Positions 16,869 through 24,636 of a stretch of DNA of 64,000 bases are shown one piece after another. The DNA is taken from assembly GCA_020848545.1 (NCBI GenBank), contig JADLHZ010000044.1, positions 62,001 through 126,000 of the forward strand, read 5' to 3'. The notes under the pieces were generated by a model. That model was not told the origin of the DNA, ran no database searches, and saw nothing but the letters and a program-made list of their open reading frames with translations. Made by a program: the position numbers and the translations under genes. This DNA is from Deltaproteobacteria bacterium (GTDB taxonomy: Bacteria > Myxococcota > JADLHZ01). The first letter of the stretch is position 1; each line of letters begins with the position of its first letter.

Positions 16869-18755
16869 ATGATCTCCTTCTCGCAACTGAAGCTCGCCGC
16901 CGCTGCCGAACCGATGGTCAAGAACCTGATCGCCCAGGCCCCGCAGGCGCGCAAAAGCGAGATCGAGACCGCCCTCGTCGAAGCCGCGTTGAGCAACGGC
17001 GATCGCTTCTTGTCGTTCGCGGAAGCGAAGAGCGCGACCGACGTCTTCACCAAGGCCGGCCTCAGCGATCCCGGTGTCACGAAGGCGTTGAAAGAGCTGA
17101 AGACCCTCGTCGCCGAGACCGCGGCGAGCGCCGGCGTCTCGGGCATCTCGCCGCACTTCACCGGTCAGCTCGAAGCCAAGATGATCGCCGAGCTCAACGC
17201 CGCCGTCGCTCGCGCCGCCGGCCGCCCGCTCGACATCAACATGATGATCTTCGAGTTCCAGTCGGACGCCATCGAGCAAGCGATCGCCGGCATCGCCAAG
17301 GCGAACAAGAACGTCACCTTCCGCATCATCGGTGACTCGACGCAGTCGTCGAACGGCGGTGGCAACGCGCTGCCGAGCCTGTTGAAGCTCGGCCTCGCGA
17401 ACATCCAGGTGAAGTACAAGGCCGACTTTCCCTACGTTTGGGACAAGGCGAAGGGCCGCCCGCAGTACAGCCACGGCGTCACCGCCGGCTTGAACCACCA
17501 CAAGGGCTTCTCGACGCTGATCGACGGCATGCCCGATCGCGTGGTGACCGGCTCGTTCAACTGGTCGAAGACCGCGAACGAGAAGAACTACGAGAACATG
17601 GTGATCGTGCACGCCAAAGACGCCGGCACGCGCCGCGCGGTCGAGCTCTACAACGACGAGTTCGTGGGCTACTTCAACGACAGCAAGGCGACGCTCTCGC
17701 CGAACAACTTCGCGAACTTCAAGGCGCGCATGACGAGTGACCTCGCGGTGAAGAACGGCGCCGCGCCGCTGAACCGCCGCCCGCTCACGAGCGACGACTA
17801 CGCAGCCTACGCGCCGGCGCAGGACACCAAGGGCTTCGACTTGAACGGCTTTCGCAAGCTCGACAGCGATCGCTTGGAAGCGATCGTTGGCGTCGCGGTC
17901 GCCAAGGCGATCGCCAAGGAGCGCGCCGACTTCGGCCGCTTCGCCTCGATCGCCGATCTGAAGGAGCGCGTGCCGGGCGCGGCGGCCTTGGCTGCCGCGA
18001 AGCTGAAGGAGCTCGAGCTCTGGGCGACGCTCGGCTCGGGCACGGTCAGCGTCAACGATGCGAGCGCCGAGGAGCTTCTCGCGGCCGGCGTCACGAACGC
18101 GGCGGCCATCGTTCGCGCGCGTGAGACGAAGGGCGCGTTCGCGTCACTCGCCGACGCGGCGCTCGCGGCTGGCGTGTCGTCGGCGACCTTCGCGTCGCTC
18201 CACGGCGTGCTCGTCGCGCAAAGCCTCGAGTCGTTCTTCAACAGCCGTCCGTTCGGCGCGGCCGTCGGCGGCACCGGCTACGGCAAGATCACCGGCAGCC
18301 GCACGCTCGCGGCGACGATGGATCCTGGCAAGGTCAGCACGACGAAGGCGTCGGTCACCGTCGCCGCGCTCGACATGTTCAACCGCGCCAAGGCCGGCGA
18401 GAGCATCGATGTGGCGATGTACGGCATGAACGCGACCTCGCCCGAGTCGGCGGCGCTGATCGCGGCGGCCAAGCGCGGCGTCAAAGTGCGCCTGGTGCTG
18501 AACGACGACTTCAACGGCCCGGTCGCCACCGCGTTGAAGGCCATCGGGGTCGACGTGCGCATCCAAAAAGCGCGCACGATGCACGAAAAATTCGGCGTGT
18601 CAGGCGACGACGTGTTCTGGGGTTCGGCGAATTTTTCGGAGTCGTCGTCGACCAAGCACTCGGAAGATCGCTTCGCCCTCCGCGGCAACCCGGGCTTCGC
18701 GCAGTCGTTCAAGGCGCACTTCGAAGAGCTGTGGACGAAGTCGAAGCCGGCCTAG
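16869..18755 (+). CDS. Phospholipase D-like protein with central helix-hairpin-helix motifs
   Basis: 628 residues from ATG 16869 (GAGGG about 9 bases upstream). Two PLD half-sites: HHK at 210-212 with GSFNWS at about 228-233, and HEK at 572-574 with GSANFS at 585-590. Between them, at about 320-460, are two helix-hairpin-helix-like ComEA-type segments (DLNGFRKLDSDRLEAIVGV, SVNDASAEELLAAGV with 'FASLADA' turns). No signal peptide is evident. PLD folds of this kind can be nucleases or phospholipases; HhH motifs bind DNA without sequence specificity, so a DNA-acting enzyme is the better guess. The Asp of canonical HxKxxxxD is displaced in both halves. Its stop overlaps the convergent glnA stop. 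Confidence 0.85.
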   Translation: MISFSQLKLAAAAEPMVKNLIAQAPQARKSEIETALVEAALSNGDRFLSFAEAKSATDVFTKAGLSDPGVTKALKELKTLVAETAASAGVSGISPHFTGQLEAKMIAELNAAVARAAGRPLDINMMIFEFQSDAIEQAIAGIAKANKNVTFRIIGDSTQSSNGGGNALPSLLKLGLANIQVKYKADFPYVWDKAKGRPQYSHGVTAGLNHHKGFSTLIDGMPDRVVTGSFNWSKTANEKNYENMVIVHAKDAGTRRAVELYNDEFVGYFNDSKATLSPNNFANFKARMTSDLAVKNGAAPLNRRPLTSDDYAAYAPAQDTKGFDLNGFRKLDSDRLEAIVGVAVAKAIAKERADFGRFASIADLKERVPGAAALAAAKLKELELWATLGSGTVSVNDASAEELLAAGVTNAAAIVRARETKGAFASLADAALAAGVSSATFASLHGVLVAQSLESFFNSRPFGAAVGGTGYGKITGSRTLAATMDPGKVSTTKASVTVAALDMFNRAKAGESIDVAMYGMNATSPESAALIAAAKRGVKVRLVLNDDFNGPVATALKAIGVDVRIQKARTMHEKFGVSGDDVFWGSANFSESSSTKHSEDRFALRGNPGFAQSFKAHFEELWTKSKPA

Positions 18756-20179
18756 AACCGGCCCCAAATGTACTGATTCGTGACATCGTGGTGAAATAGG
18801 ATCTCTTCCGTCTTCACCATGGTGCCGAGCAGCTTCGGGCATCGGTCGGCGCTCATCTGCTTCAAGTCGACGAACTTCGTCTGCACGTCTTCGCCGAGGA
18901 GCTGGGTCATCCACGCGCTGCCTTTGAAGTGGCGAATCGCGTCGTGAATGTTGCCGGGCAAGAAGCGCGTGCGCGTCCGGCGCGACTCGCTGTCGAGCTG
19001 CTCGGTCATCGGGCCTTCCATGCCGGTTTTGAACAGCGTGTAGAAGGTGAGGTACGGGTTGCAGTCCGGCGCCACGCTGCGCACTTCCACGCGCGCCGAC
19101 TTCTCGTTGGCGAGCGGGATGCGGATCATCGACGTGCGATCGATCGCCGAGGATTTAATCTGGTTCGGCGCCTCGTAGTGCGGATCCAAACGCCGATACG
19201 CATTCACGCTCGGGTTCAAGAGCAGGCAGAGGTCGTTCGCGTTGTTCAGAATGCGATCGACGAAGCTCCAGCCGAGCTCGCTCAGGCCGTCCTGACCGTC
19301 TTTGGCGTAGAACAAGTTCTTCCCGCCCTTCGACAGCGACATGTTCGTGTGCATGCCGTTGCCGTTGATGTCGGCGACCGGCTTCGGCAGGAAGCACGCG
19401 GTCATGCCCATGTTCGCCGCGACTTGGCGCGCGATGAGCTTGTAGAGCTGCACTTGATCGGCCGAGATCAGCGCGTCGCAGTGCGAATAATTGAGCTCGA
19501 ACTGCGCGGGCGCCACTTCCGGATGATCCTTCTCGTTCTCGAAGCCCATCGCGCGCTGCACTTCGGCGAACTTGTCGATGAACAAGCGCAGCGGGGCTTG
19601 CGGCAGCGTGTTGTAGTAGCCGCCGAGCGACGCGAACTTGAAGCCGGTGCGGGAGGTGTACTCTTGCTCGGCGTTCAAGCCGGCGAAGAGAAAGCCCTCG
19701 AGCTCGACGGCCACGCTCATCACCTGCTTCTCTTTGCTGTATAACTGGTTCGTTAAGTCGCGCAGCAGGCCGCGGAAGTCGGCGGGGTAGGTCGCCTGGC
19801 CGCGATCGTTGATCAAGCCGAAGATCAGCACCTTGCCCGGGCCGAAGACGTCGGCCGGTAGGAAGCGAAACGCACCCCAGTCCATCTGCAGGCGCAGGTC
19901 GGACTCTTTGACCTGCGAGAAGCCGCGGATCGACGAGCCGTCGAAGGTGAGGTTGTCGTACGACTTGATGAAGAACTTCTTGTCGTAGTCGAGCGCGTGA
20001 AAGCGGCCCTCCAAGTCGGTGAAGGCGATGGTCACCGCCTTGATGCGCTTGTCGTCCTGCAAGTACCTGAGCGCGCTCTCACGCAGCTCGTCTTGGGACT
20101 TGTGGGCCAACTGCTTCTCTTTGGCCTGCAGGTTGAGGACTTCGAGCTCCGCATAAGAATTCAGGTCTTTGATTTCCAT
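18752..20179 (-). CDS. glnA: Type I glutamine synthetase, no visible adenylylation loop
   Basis: 475 residues. ATP-dependent condensation of glutamate and ammonia. Seen: FDGSSIRGF (GS beta-grasp signature), the metal-ligand region VAVELEGFLF, EVAPAQFELNYSHCD, the ATP-binding signature KPVADINGNGMHTNMSLS, and the substrate segment NPSVNAYRRLDPHYEAPNQ with RIPLANEKSARVEVRS. The C-terminus lacks the NLYDLP-type tyrosine motif of adenylylated GSI-beta enzymes and ends DVTNQYIWGRF, so control by GlnE-type adenylylation seems unlikely. The unusual N-terminal helix (residues 1-40) is longer than typical. Upstream, the 121-base gap contains GATAAT (minus strand, 20236-20231) but no good -35. Confidence 0.93.
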   Translation of the reverse strand: MEIKDLNSYAELEVLNLQAKEKQLAHKSQDELRESALRYLQDDKRIKAVTIAFTDLEGRFHALDYDKKFFIKSYDNLTFDGSSIRGFSQVKESDLRLQMDWGAFRFLPADVFGPGKVLIFGLINDRGQATYPADFRGLLRDLTNQLYSKEKQVMSVAVELEGFLFAGLNAEQEYTSRTGFKFASLGGYYNTLPQAPLRLFIDKFAEVQRAMGFENEKDHPEVAPAQFELNYSHCDALISADQVQLYKLIARQVAANMGMTACFLPKPVADINGNGMHTNMSLSKGGKNLFYAKDGQDGLSELGWSFVDRILNNANDLCLLLNPSVNAYRRLDPHYEAPNQIKSSAIDRTSMIRIPLANEKSARVEVRSVAPDCNPYLTFYTLFKTGMEGPMTEQLDSESRRTRTRFLPGNIHDAIRHFKGSAWMTQLLGEDVQTKFVDLKQMSADRCPKLLGTMVKTEEILFHHDVTNQYIWGRF

Positions 20180-20300
20180 GGCCCGTTCTTAGAGATAACT
20201 TTGCAGTAAATAGCAACAGACTGCTGCCGAATTATCCTAAACCAGCACAGAAAAAGGGCGACAAAGAGTAAGACCAAAGCCGCCGCGACGCAAGGGGCGC

Positions 20301-22718
20301 TCAAGCTTCGAAGGCGCCGCCGGAACGGACACCGGCGGTAGGCGTGGGAGGCGATCGGCGGGCCGTTGCGGCGTCTTCGAGGGCCTTGGCGCCTTTCGAA
20401 CCATCTGCCGCGAGCTTCTTGGCGATCGCCGGGTCCTTCAAGAGCTCGCCGGCACCGGCGCGGAATTCGTCACGGTTGTCGCGCGGGATTTTTCCGTCTT
20501 TGACGAACTCATCGTAGAGCGCGATCGCTTTGTCGAGGTGCTCCCCCTTCTCGCCGGCAGCGAGACGCACCCATTCGCCGCGCACGCGCCAAGCCATGTC
20601 CGGGTCCATTTGCGCGAGTGCGGTGCGCAGGCTCTCCGGGTCTTTCAGCGCCCGCGCAGCGAGCGATCGTGCCACGAGCTGCTCGCCGGTCGGGCCGAGC
20701 ATGCGCTTCGCCTTCGCGGAGACGGTGACGAGTTCGTCCGGGGTGCGCGCTTTGTCCGCGTCGCCGATCAGCACCGGCGCGATGTATTGATTGCTGATCC
20801 CGGCTTGGCCGAAGCCCTTGGTGATGGCGGCGGCCACAGTCTCGTCGGGAGACTTCACCGCGTAGCGAGCGGCGGCCTGCGCCAAGTCCGGATGCGCCGC
20901 GGCGTAGGCGCCGAGCTGATCGCTGAATGCCAAGCGCGCCTTCTCGTTTTTCGGCAGCCTCTGGTCGACGTCCGACCAGTTCGCTCTGTCGGGCTTCACC
21001 TTCGACAGCGTCGCCTCGGCGTCGACCCGGGCACGCATCTCGGCGGGCTCGATCTTGTCGATGCTGCCGAGGCCCTTCTGGCCGTCGAGCGCGTGGAACG
21101 CGTAGCTCGCCATCTCGCGCTGCGCCTCTGGCCCCGCCTTTTGTGCTTGCTTCATGGCCTTGTTGAGCCGCGCCTGATCGAGCGGAGGTCCCATCGCTTG
21201 GGTCACCTCGCGCTGCATGTCGAGATAGGGCCTGTCGCTGAGATCGACGACGAAGTTGCCCTCCTTCATGATCGCCTTGGCGTAGTCGGCCGATTTCTTG
21301 GAGAGGGCGGCGTCGCCGGCCGCCTCGTTGAGCGCGTGGCGAAACTGTGGGTTCGAGCGCGCCTCGTCGACGACGGCGCGGTGATACACCGAGCCTGGAC
21401 CCGCATCCATCAAGGCGAGAATCCTCACCTTCTCGGACGCGCTCATCTGGCTGCCGAGGATTTCATTCGCGGCGATCAGCTCGCCGAGCATGTCGTTCTT
21501 GTAGCTGGAACCGACGCTGAGGTTGAAGTGATCGACGGCGCTCGGTCGAATGCTCCGCGAGACGACTTGCGCGAAGACCGAGCGGTCCGGCTCTTTCAGC
21601 GCGATCGCGTCCATATAGATCTGCGTGACGCTGGCGTCGTCCTTCTTCATCGCTTCGAACAGGAACACGGCGGTCGCCAGGCCGCTCGTTTGGCGAATGT
21701 CCTTGCCGAGCGCCTTGTCGATGCCGTCCTCCATGCGCTCGGCGGCGACGGCGACTTTGTGCCACTCGGCGAGCGTCTCCTTCGACATGTGCGCCGGGTC
21801 TTGCGTGGCGAAGCGGTTGGCCAGCGCCACCTGCCGCAGCTCCAAGATCTCCTTGGCCGCCTTGAGCATGTCCGGATCCTTCGACTGCTTCGCGTCCGCG
21901 ATGAACGCCTCGATGTTCGGCGGGAGATCACCGGTCGCGGCGATGTAGTCGAGGTCGGCGGGGATGACGATCTTCGTGTCCGGCGGGCTCACCCCTTCGT
22001 ACGATTTCAGTGTCCGCAGCTCCGTCGTGGGGATGAACAGCTCTTGGCGCAGCTTGCCCGCGAGGGGCGCCTGGCCCCCGTCGAGTTGGTTGCGCCGAAA
22101 GTGCTCAGTGAGATACTGCATGACCACGCCGTCCGGCTGCTTGGCGGCGCCGGCGATGAGCGCGTCGTGGCTGAGCTTGTAGGCGCGCCCCATGAGATCG
22201 TCGAGTCGCTCGGGGTTGCGCATCGCGACCGCCGTCAGCACCGCGGCGACGCTGTCACCCTGGCCGTCCTTCGCGAGCGCCCGCACGAGATCGCGCTGCG
22301 CTTCCAAGCTGATCGAGCCGCCGTAAGCTTCGATGAGGGCGCGTTTGGCTTTTCCTTCCGGCATGCCGACGACGAGCTTGGCGAATTTCTCCTCGCCATA
22401 CTCGTTGACCATCCAATACTTGACGGCCGGGCTCGCCAAGATGGTCTCGTTCATGAAGAGCGTCGTCGGATCCTTGATCTTCGGCTGGTCGAGCCAATCG
22501 CGAATCTCGCGCATGGTCTTCTCGGAGACGTCGTGCTTTTCGGGCCCAGCGTTCTTCAACGCCTTCGTCGAGTGTGTCTGCACCTTGTCGAAGTCCGGCA
22601 CGACCGCGGGCGGCGGCTTCGGCGGCGCGTCGGCCTTCTTCTTGTTGTCTACTTTGCCGTCGTGATGCTCGTTCGCACGCACATGGACGCGCGGCTGCGC
22701 TTTCGTTGGGTCGACCAT
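20301..22718 (-). CDS. Large helical hypothetical protein without signal peptide
   Basis: 805 residues from ATG 22718. The first 40 residues are charged and proline-rich (KVDNKKKADAPPKPPPAVV), followed by an almost wholly alpha-helical protein with repeated short Ala/Asp/Lys-rich helices, suggestive of an armadillo/HEAT-like solenoid. No signal peptide, membrane helix or catalytic motif is visible. Its style (disordered charged N-terminus, helical body, little cysteine) resembles the N-terminal third of the 3106-residue protein at 24630-33950, 2 kb away on the same strand. Function unknown. The frame stays open upstream to 23147 but would overlap the biotin-carrier gene. Confidence 0.8.
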   Translation of the reverse strand: MVDPTKAQPRVHVRANEHHDGKVDNKKKADAPPKPPPAVVPDFDKVQTHSTKALKNAGPEKHDVSEKTMREIRDWLDQPKIKDPTTLFMNETILASPAVKYWMVNEYGEEKFAKLVVGMPEGKAKRALIEAYGGSISLEAQRDLVRALAKDGQGDSVAAVLTAVAMRNPERLDDLMGRAYKLSHDALIAGAAKQPDGVVMQYLTEHFRRNQLDGGQAPLAGKLRQELFIPTTELRTLKSYEGVSPPDTKIVIPADLDYIAATGDLPPNIEAFIADAKQSKDPDMLKAAKEILELRQVALANRFATQDPAHMSKETLAEWHKVAVAAERMEDGIDKALGKDIRQTSGLATAVFLFEAMKKDDASVTQIYMDAIALKEPDRSVFAQVVSRSIRPSAVDHFNLSVGSSYKNDMLGELIAANEILGSQMSASEKVRILALMDAGPGSVYHRAVVDEARSNPQFRHALNEAAGDAALSKKSADYAKAIMKEGNFVVDLSDRPYLDMQREVTQAMGPPLDQARLNKAMKQAQKAGPEAQREMASYAFHALDGQKGLGSIDKIEPAEMRARVDAEATLSKVKPDRANWSDVDQRLPKNEKARLAFSDQLGAYAAAHPDLAQAAARYAVKSPDETVAAAITKGFGQAGISNQYIAPVLIGDADKARTPDELVTVSAKAKRMLGPTGEQLVARSLAARALKDPESLRTALAQMDPDMAWRVRGEWVRLAAGEKGEHLDKAIALYDEFVKDGKIPRDNRDEFRAGAGELLKDPAIAKKLAADGSKGAKALEDAATARRSPPTPTAGVRSGGAFEA

Positions 22719-22859
22719 GGCCGGCGATCGTAGCAGCTCGAACGTCGCGCGGTCGAGTGCGCGATCGCGCAGGCCCGCTATTGCCCGAGCACCCACCCGC
22801 AATGTAGTGGCGGGCCCGCGAACGAGGTAGTCCGCCCGACCCGTATGAAGGGAGCGACC

Positions 22860-23072
22860 GTGGAAGAAGTGAAGGCGCACATCACCGGCACCGTCTGGAA
22901 GATCGAGAAGAAGGCCGGCGATAGCGTGAGCGAGGGCGACGTGCTCGTCATCCTCGAGTCGATGAAGATGGAGATGCCGATCGAAGCGCCATGCAGCGGC
23001 AAGGTGACGAAGGTGCTCGTCTCCGAAGCGCAGCCGGTGAACGAAGGCGACGTCGTCGTCGTCATCGACTGA
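22860..23072 (+). CDS. Stand-alone biotin-carrier domain protein
   Basis: 70 residues from GTG 22860, which has GGGAG 5 bases upstream; ATG 22845 adds five residues. The whole protein is one biotinyl/lipoyl domain: HITGTVWKIEKKAGDSVSEGD, the biotinylation motif ESMKMEMP (Lys36), and CSGKVTKVLVSEAQPVNEGD. Such single-domain carriers serve acyl-CoA carboxylases or act as orphan BCCP. No carboxylase subunit is in the window, so its partner is encoded elsewhere. It is 16 bases upstream of the YbhN-like membrane gene and probably cotranscribed with it and greB. Confidence 0.92.
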   Translation: MEEVKAHITGTVWKIEKKAGDSVSEGDVLVILESMKMEMPIEAPCSGKVTKVLVSEAQPVNEGDVVVVID

Positions 23073-23088
23073 TGCGATTGAAGGACCG

Positions 23089-24090
23089 ATGCTGAAAAAC
23101 CGTTGGGTGCAGCTCGCGCTCAGTCTCCTCGTGAGCGCCGGGTTCATTTGGTACGCCGTCCGCGGCGTCGACTTCGCCCGCGTCGGGGCGTTGCTGAAGA
23201 CGGCGAACTACCTCTACGTCCTGCCCACCCTCGTCGCGTACACGCTCTTTCAGTTCGTGCGCGTCTGGCGCTTTCGCTACTTGGCGGCGCCGGTGGCCGA
23301 GATGAGCTTTCCCGCGCTCTTTCGCATCGGCAACATCGGCATGATGGCGATCGCGCTCTTGCCGGTGCGCCTCGGCGAGTTCGTGCGGCCTTATCTCATG
23401 AAGCGAGAGTTCAACGTGTCGCTCACGGCGAGCTTGGGCCCGGTCGCGGCCGAACGCGTGATCGACGGACTGGTCGTGACGCTCGGCTTCTTCGCGGTGA
23501 CGCAGTCGGGCCTCGCGATCCCGCCAGAGATGCGCCACGCCGGCCTCCTCGCGCTCCTCGTCTTCGTCTCAGCGGCGTTCGTCTTGGGCCTCGTGCTCAT
23601 CGGTCACGAGACCGGCGCCAACTTTCTCCGCCGCGTCATCGCCGTCGTCTCGCCGCGCTTGGCCGATCGCGTCGTCACGCTCGTCACGTCCTTCGCCCAC
23701 GGCTTGAGCGCGTTGAAGCGGCCGCGCGTGCTGCTCATCTACTTGTTCTGGACGCTGCTCTTTTGGGGCCTCTCCGGCATGTCGAACTGGACGCTCTTCG
23801 GCACGATGGGCATCGAGCTGCCGGTGATCGCGGGGCACTTACTGACGGCGCTCATGGTCATCGCGCTGATGCTGCCGTCGGGCCCGGGCTTCGTCGGCCC
23901 GATCCAGGCGGCGATCGTTTGGGGTCTGAGCCTCTTTGGTATCGACAAAGAGACCGCGTTCGCGTTCTCGATCTTGCTTCACGTGAGCTCGTTCAGCGTG
24001 ACCATCGGCTTCGGGCTCTATTCGCTGCTCAGCGCGCACATCTCGATCTCGACGCTCGTCAAGGAGTCGCAGCAAGAAGCCGTGAGCTGA
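23089..24090 (+). CDS. YbhN/AglD2-like integral membrane protein (LPG synthase TM family)
   Basis: 333 residues with about eight transmembrane helices (for example VQLALSLLVSAGFIWYAV, IGNIGMMAIALLPVRLGE, LLIYLFWTLLFWGLSGMS). The conserved phrases RxxRFRYL, 'LLPVRLGEFVRPYL', 'AERVIDGLVVTLGFF' and 'LPSGPGFVGPIQAAIVWGLSLFGI' match the flippase-like domain of lysylphosphatidylglycerol synthase and the UPF0104 family. The cytoplasmic aminoacyl-transfer domain is absent, so only the flippase-like part is present. The likely role is lipid or lipid-linked precursor transport. It sits between the biotin carrier and greB with very short gaps. Confidence 0.88.
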   Translation: MLKNRWVQLALSLLVSAGFIWYAVRGVDFARVGALLKTANYLYVLPTLVAYTLFQFVRVWRFRYLAAPVAEMSFPALFRIGNIGMMAIALLPVRLGEFVRPYLMKREFNVSLTASLGPVAAERVIDGLVVTLGFFAVTQSGLAIPPEMRHAGLLALLVFVSAAFVLGLVLIGHETGANFLRRVIAVVSPRLADRVVTLVTSFAHGLSALKRPRVLLIYLFWTLLFWGLSGMSNWTLFGTMGIELPVIAGHLLTALMVIALMLPSGPGFVGPIQAAIVWGLSLFGIDKETAFAFSILLHVSSFSVTIGFGLYSLLSAHISISTLVKESQQEAVS

Positions 24091-24093
24091 AAC

Positions 24094-24636
24094 ATGTCGA
24101 AGGCGTTCACCAAAGAAGAGCCGGGCGAAGACGAGCTCCCGGACGAGCTCGAAGAAGAGCAGAAGCCGCAAGGCAGCCCGGTCATCACCCGCGAAGGCTA
24201 CGAGCGCTTGCAAGCTGAATTCGACAAGCTGTGGAAGGTCGAGCGCCCGAAGGTCACGAACGAAGTCATGTGGGCGGCGGCGCAGGGCGATCGCTCGGAG
24301 AACGCCGAGTACATCTATGGCAAGCGCCGCCTGCGCGAGATCGATCGTCGCGTGCGCTGGCTGAAGAAGCGCTTGGAGTCGCTAGAGATCGTCGAGCCGC
24401 ACCCGGATCAAAAGGGCAAAGTGTTCTTCGGCGCCTACGTCGACGTGAAGGACGAGGACGGCAAGCGCTCGAAGTACCGCATCGTCGGCTCGGACGAGAT
24501 CGACTTGAAGCGCGGGTGGATCAGCATCGACGCGCCGCTCGCCAAGGCGTTGCTCGGCAAGAAGAAGGGCGACTTCGCGCTCGTCTCGCGGCCGAAGGGC
24601 GAGATCGAGGTCGAGATCGTCTCCGTCCGCTACTGA
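24094..24636 (+). CDS. greB: Transcript cleavage factor GreB
   Basis: 180 residues. It rescues backtracked RNA polymerase by stimulating RNA cleavage through the secondary channel. The coiled-coil tip GDRSENAEYIYGKRRLREIDRRV carries the essential acidic pair (Asp and Glu), and the GreB-type basic patch RRLREIDRR follows; the C-terminal FKBP-like domain ends in DFALVSRPKGEIEVEIVSVRY. Compared with the usual 158 residues there is an acidic N-terminal addition of about 25 residues (EEPGEDELPDELEEEQKPQ). The stop overlaps the stop of the giant convergent gene by 7 bases. Confidence 0.93.
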   Translation: MSKAFTKEEPGEDELPDELEEEQKPQGSPVITREGYERLQAEFDKLWKVERPKVTNEVMWAAAQGDRSENAEYIYGKRRLREIDRRVRWLKKRLESLEIVEPHPDQKGKVFFGAYVDVKDEDGKRSKYRIVGSDEIDLKRGWISIDAPLAKALLGKKKGDFALVSRPKGEIEVEIVSVRY

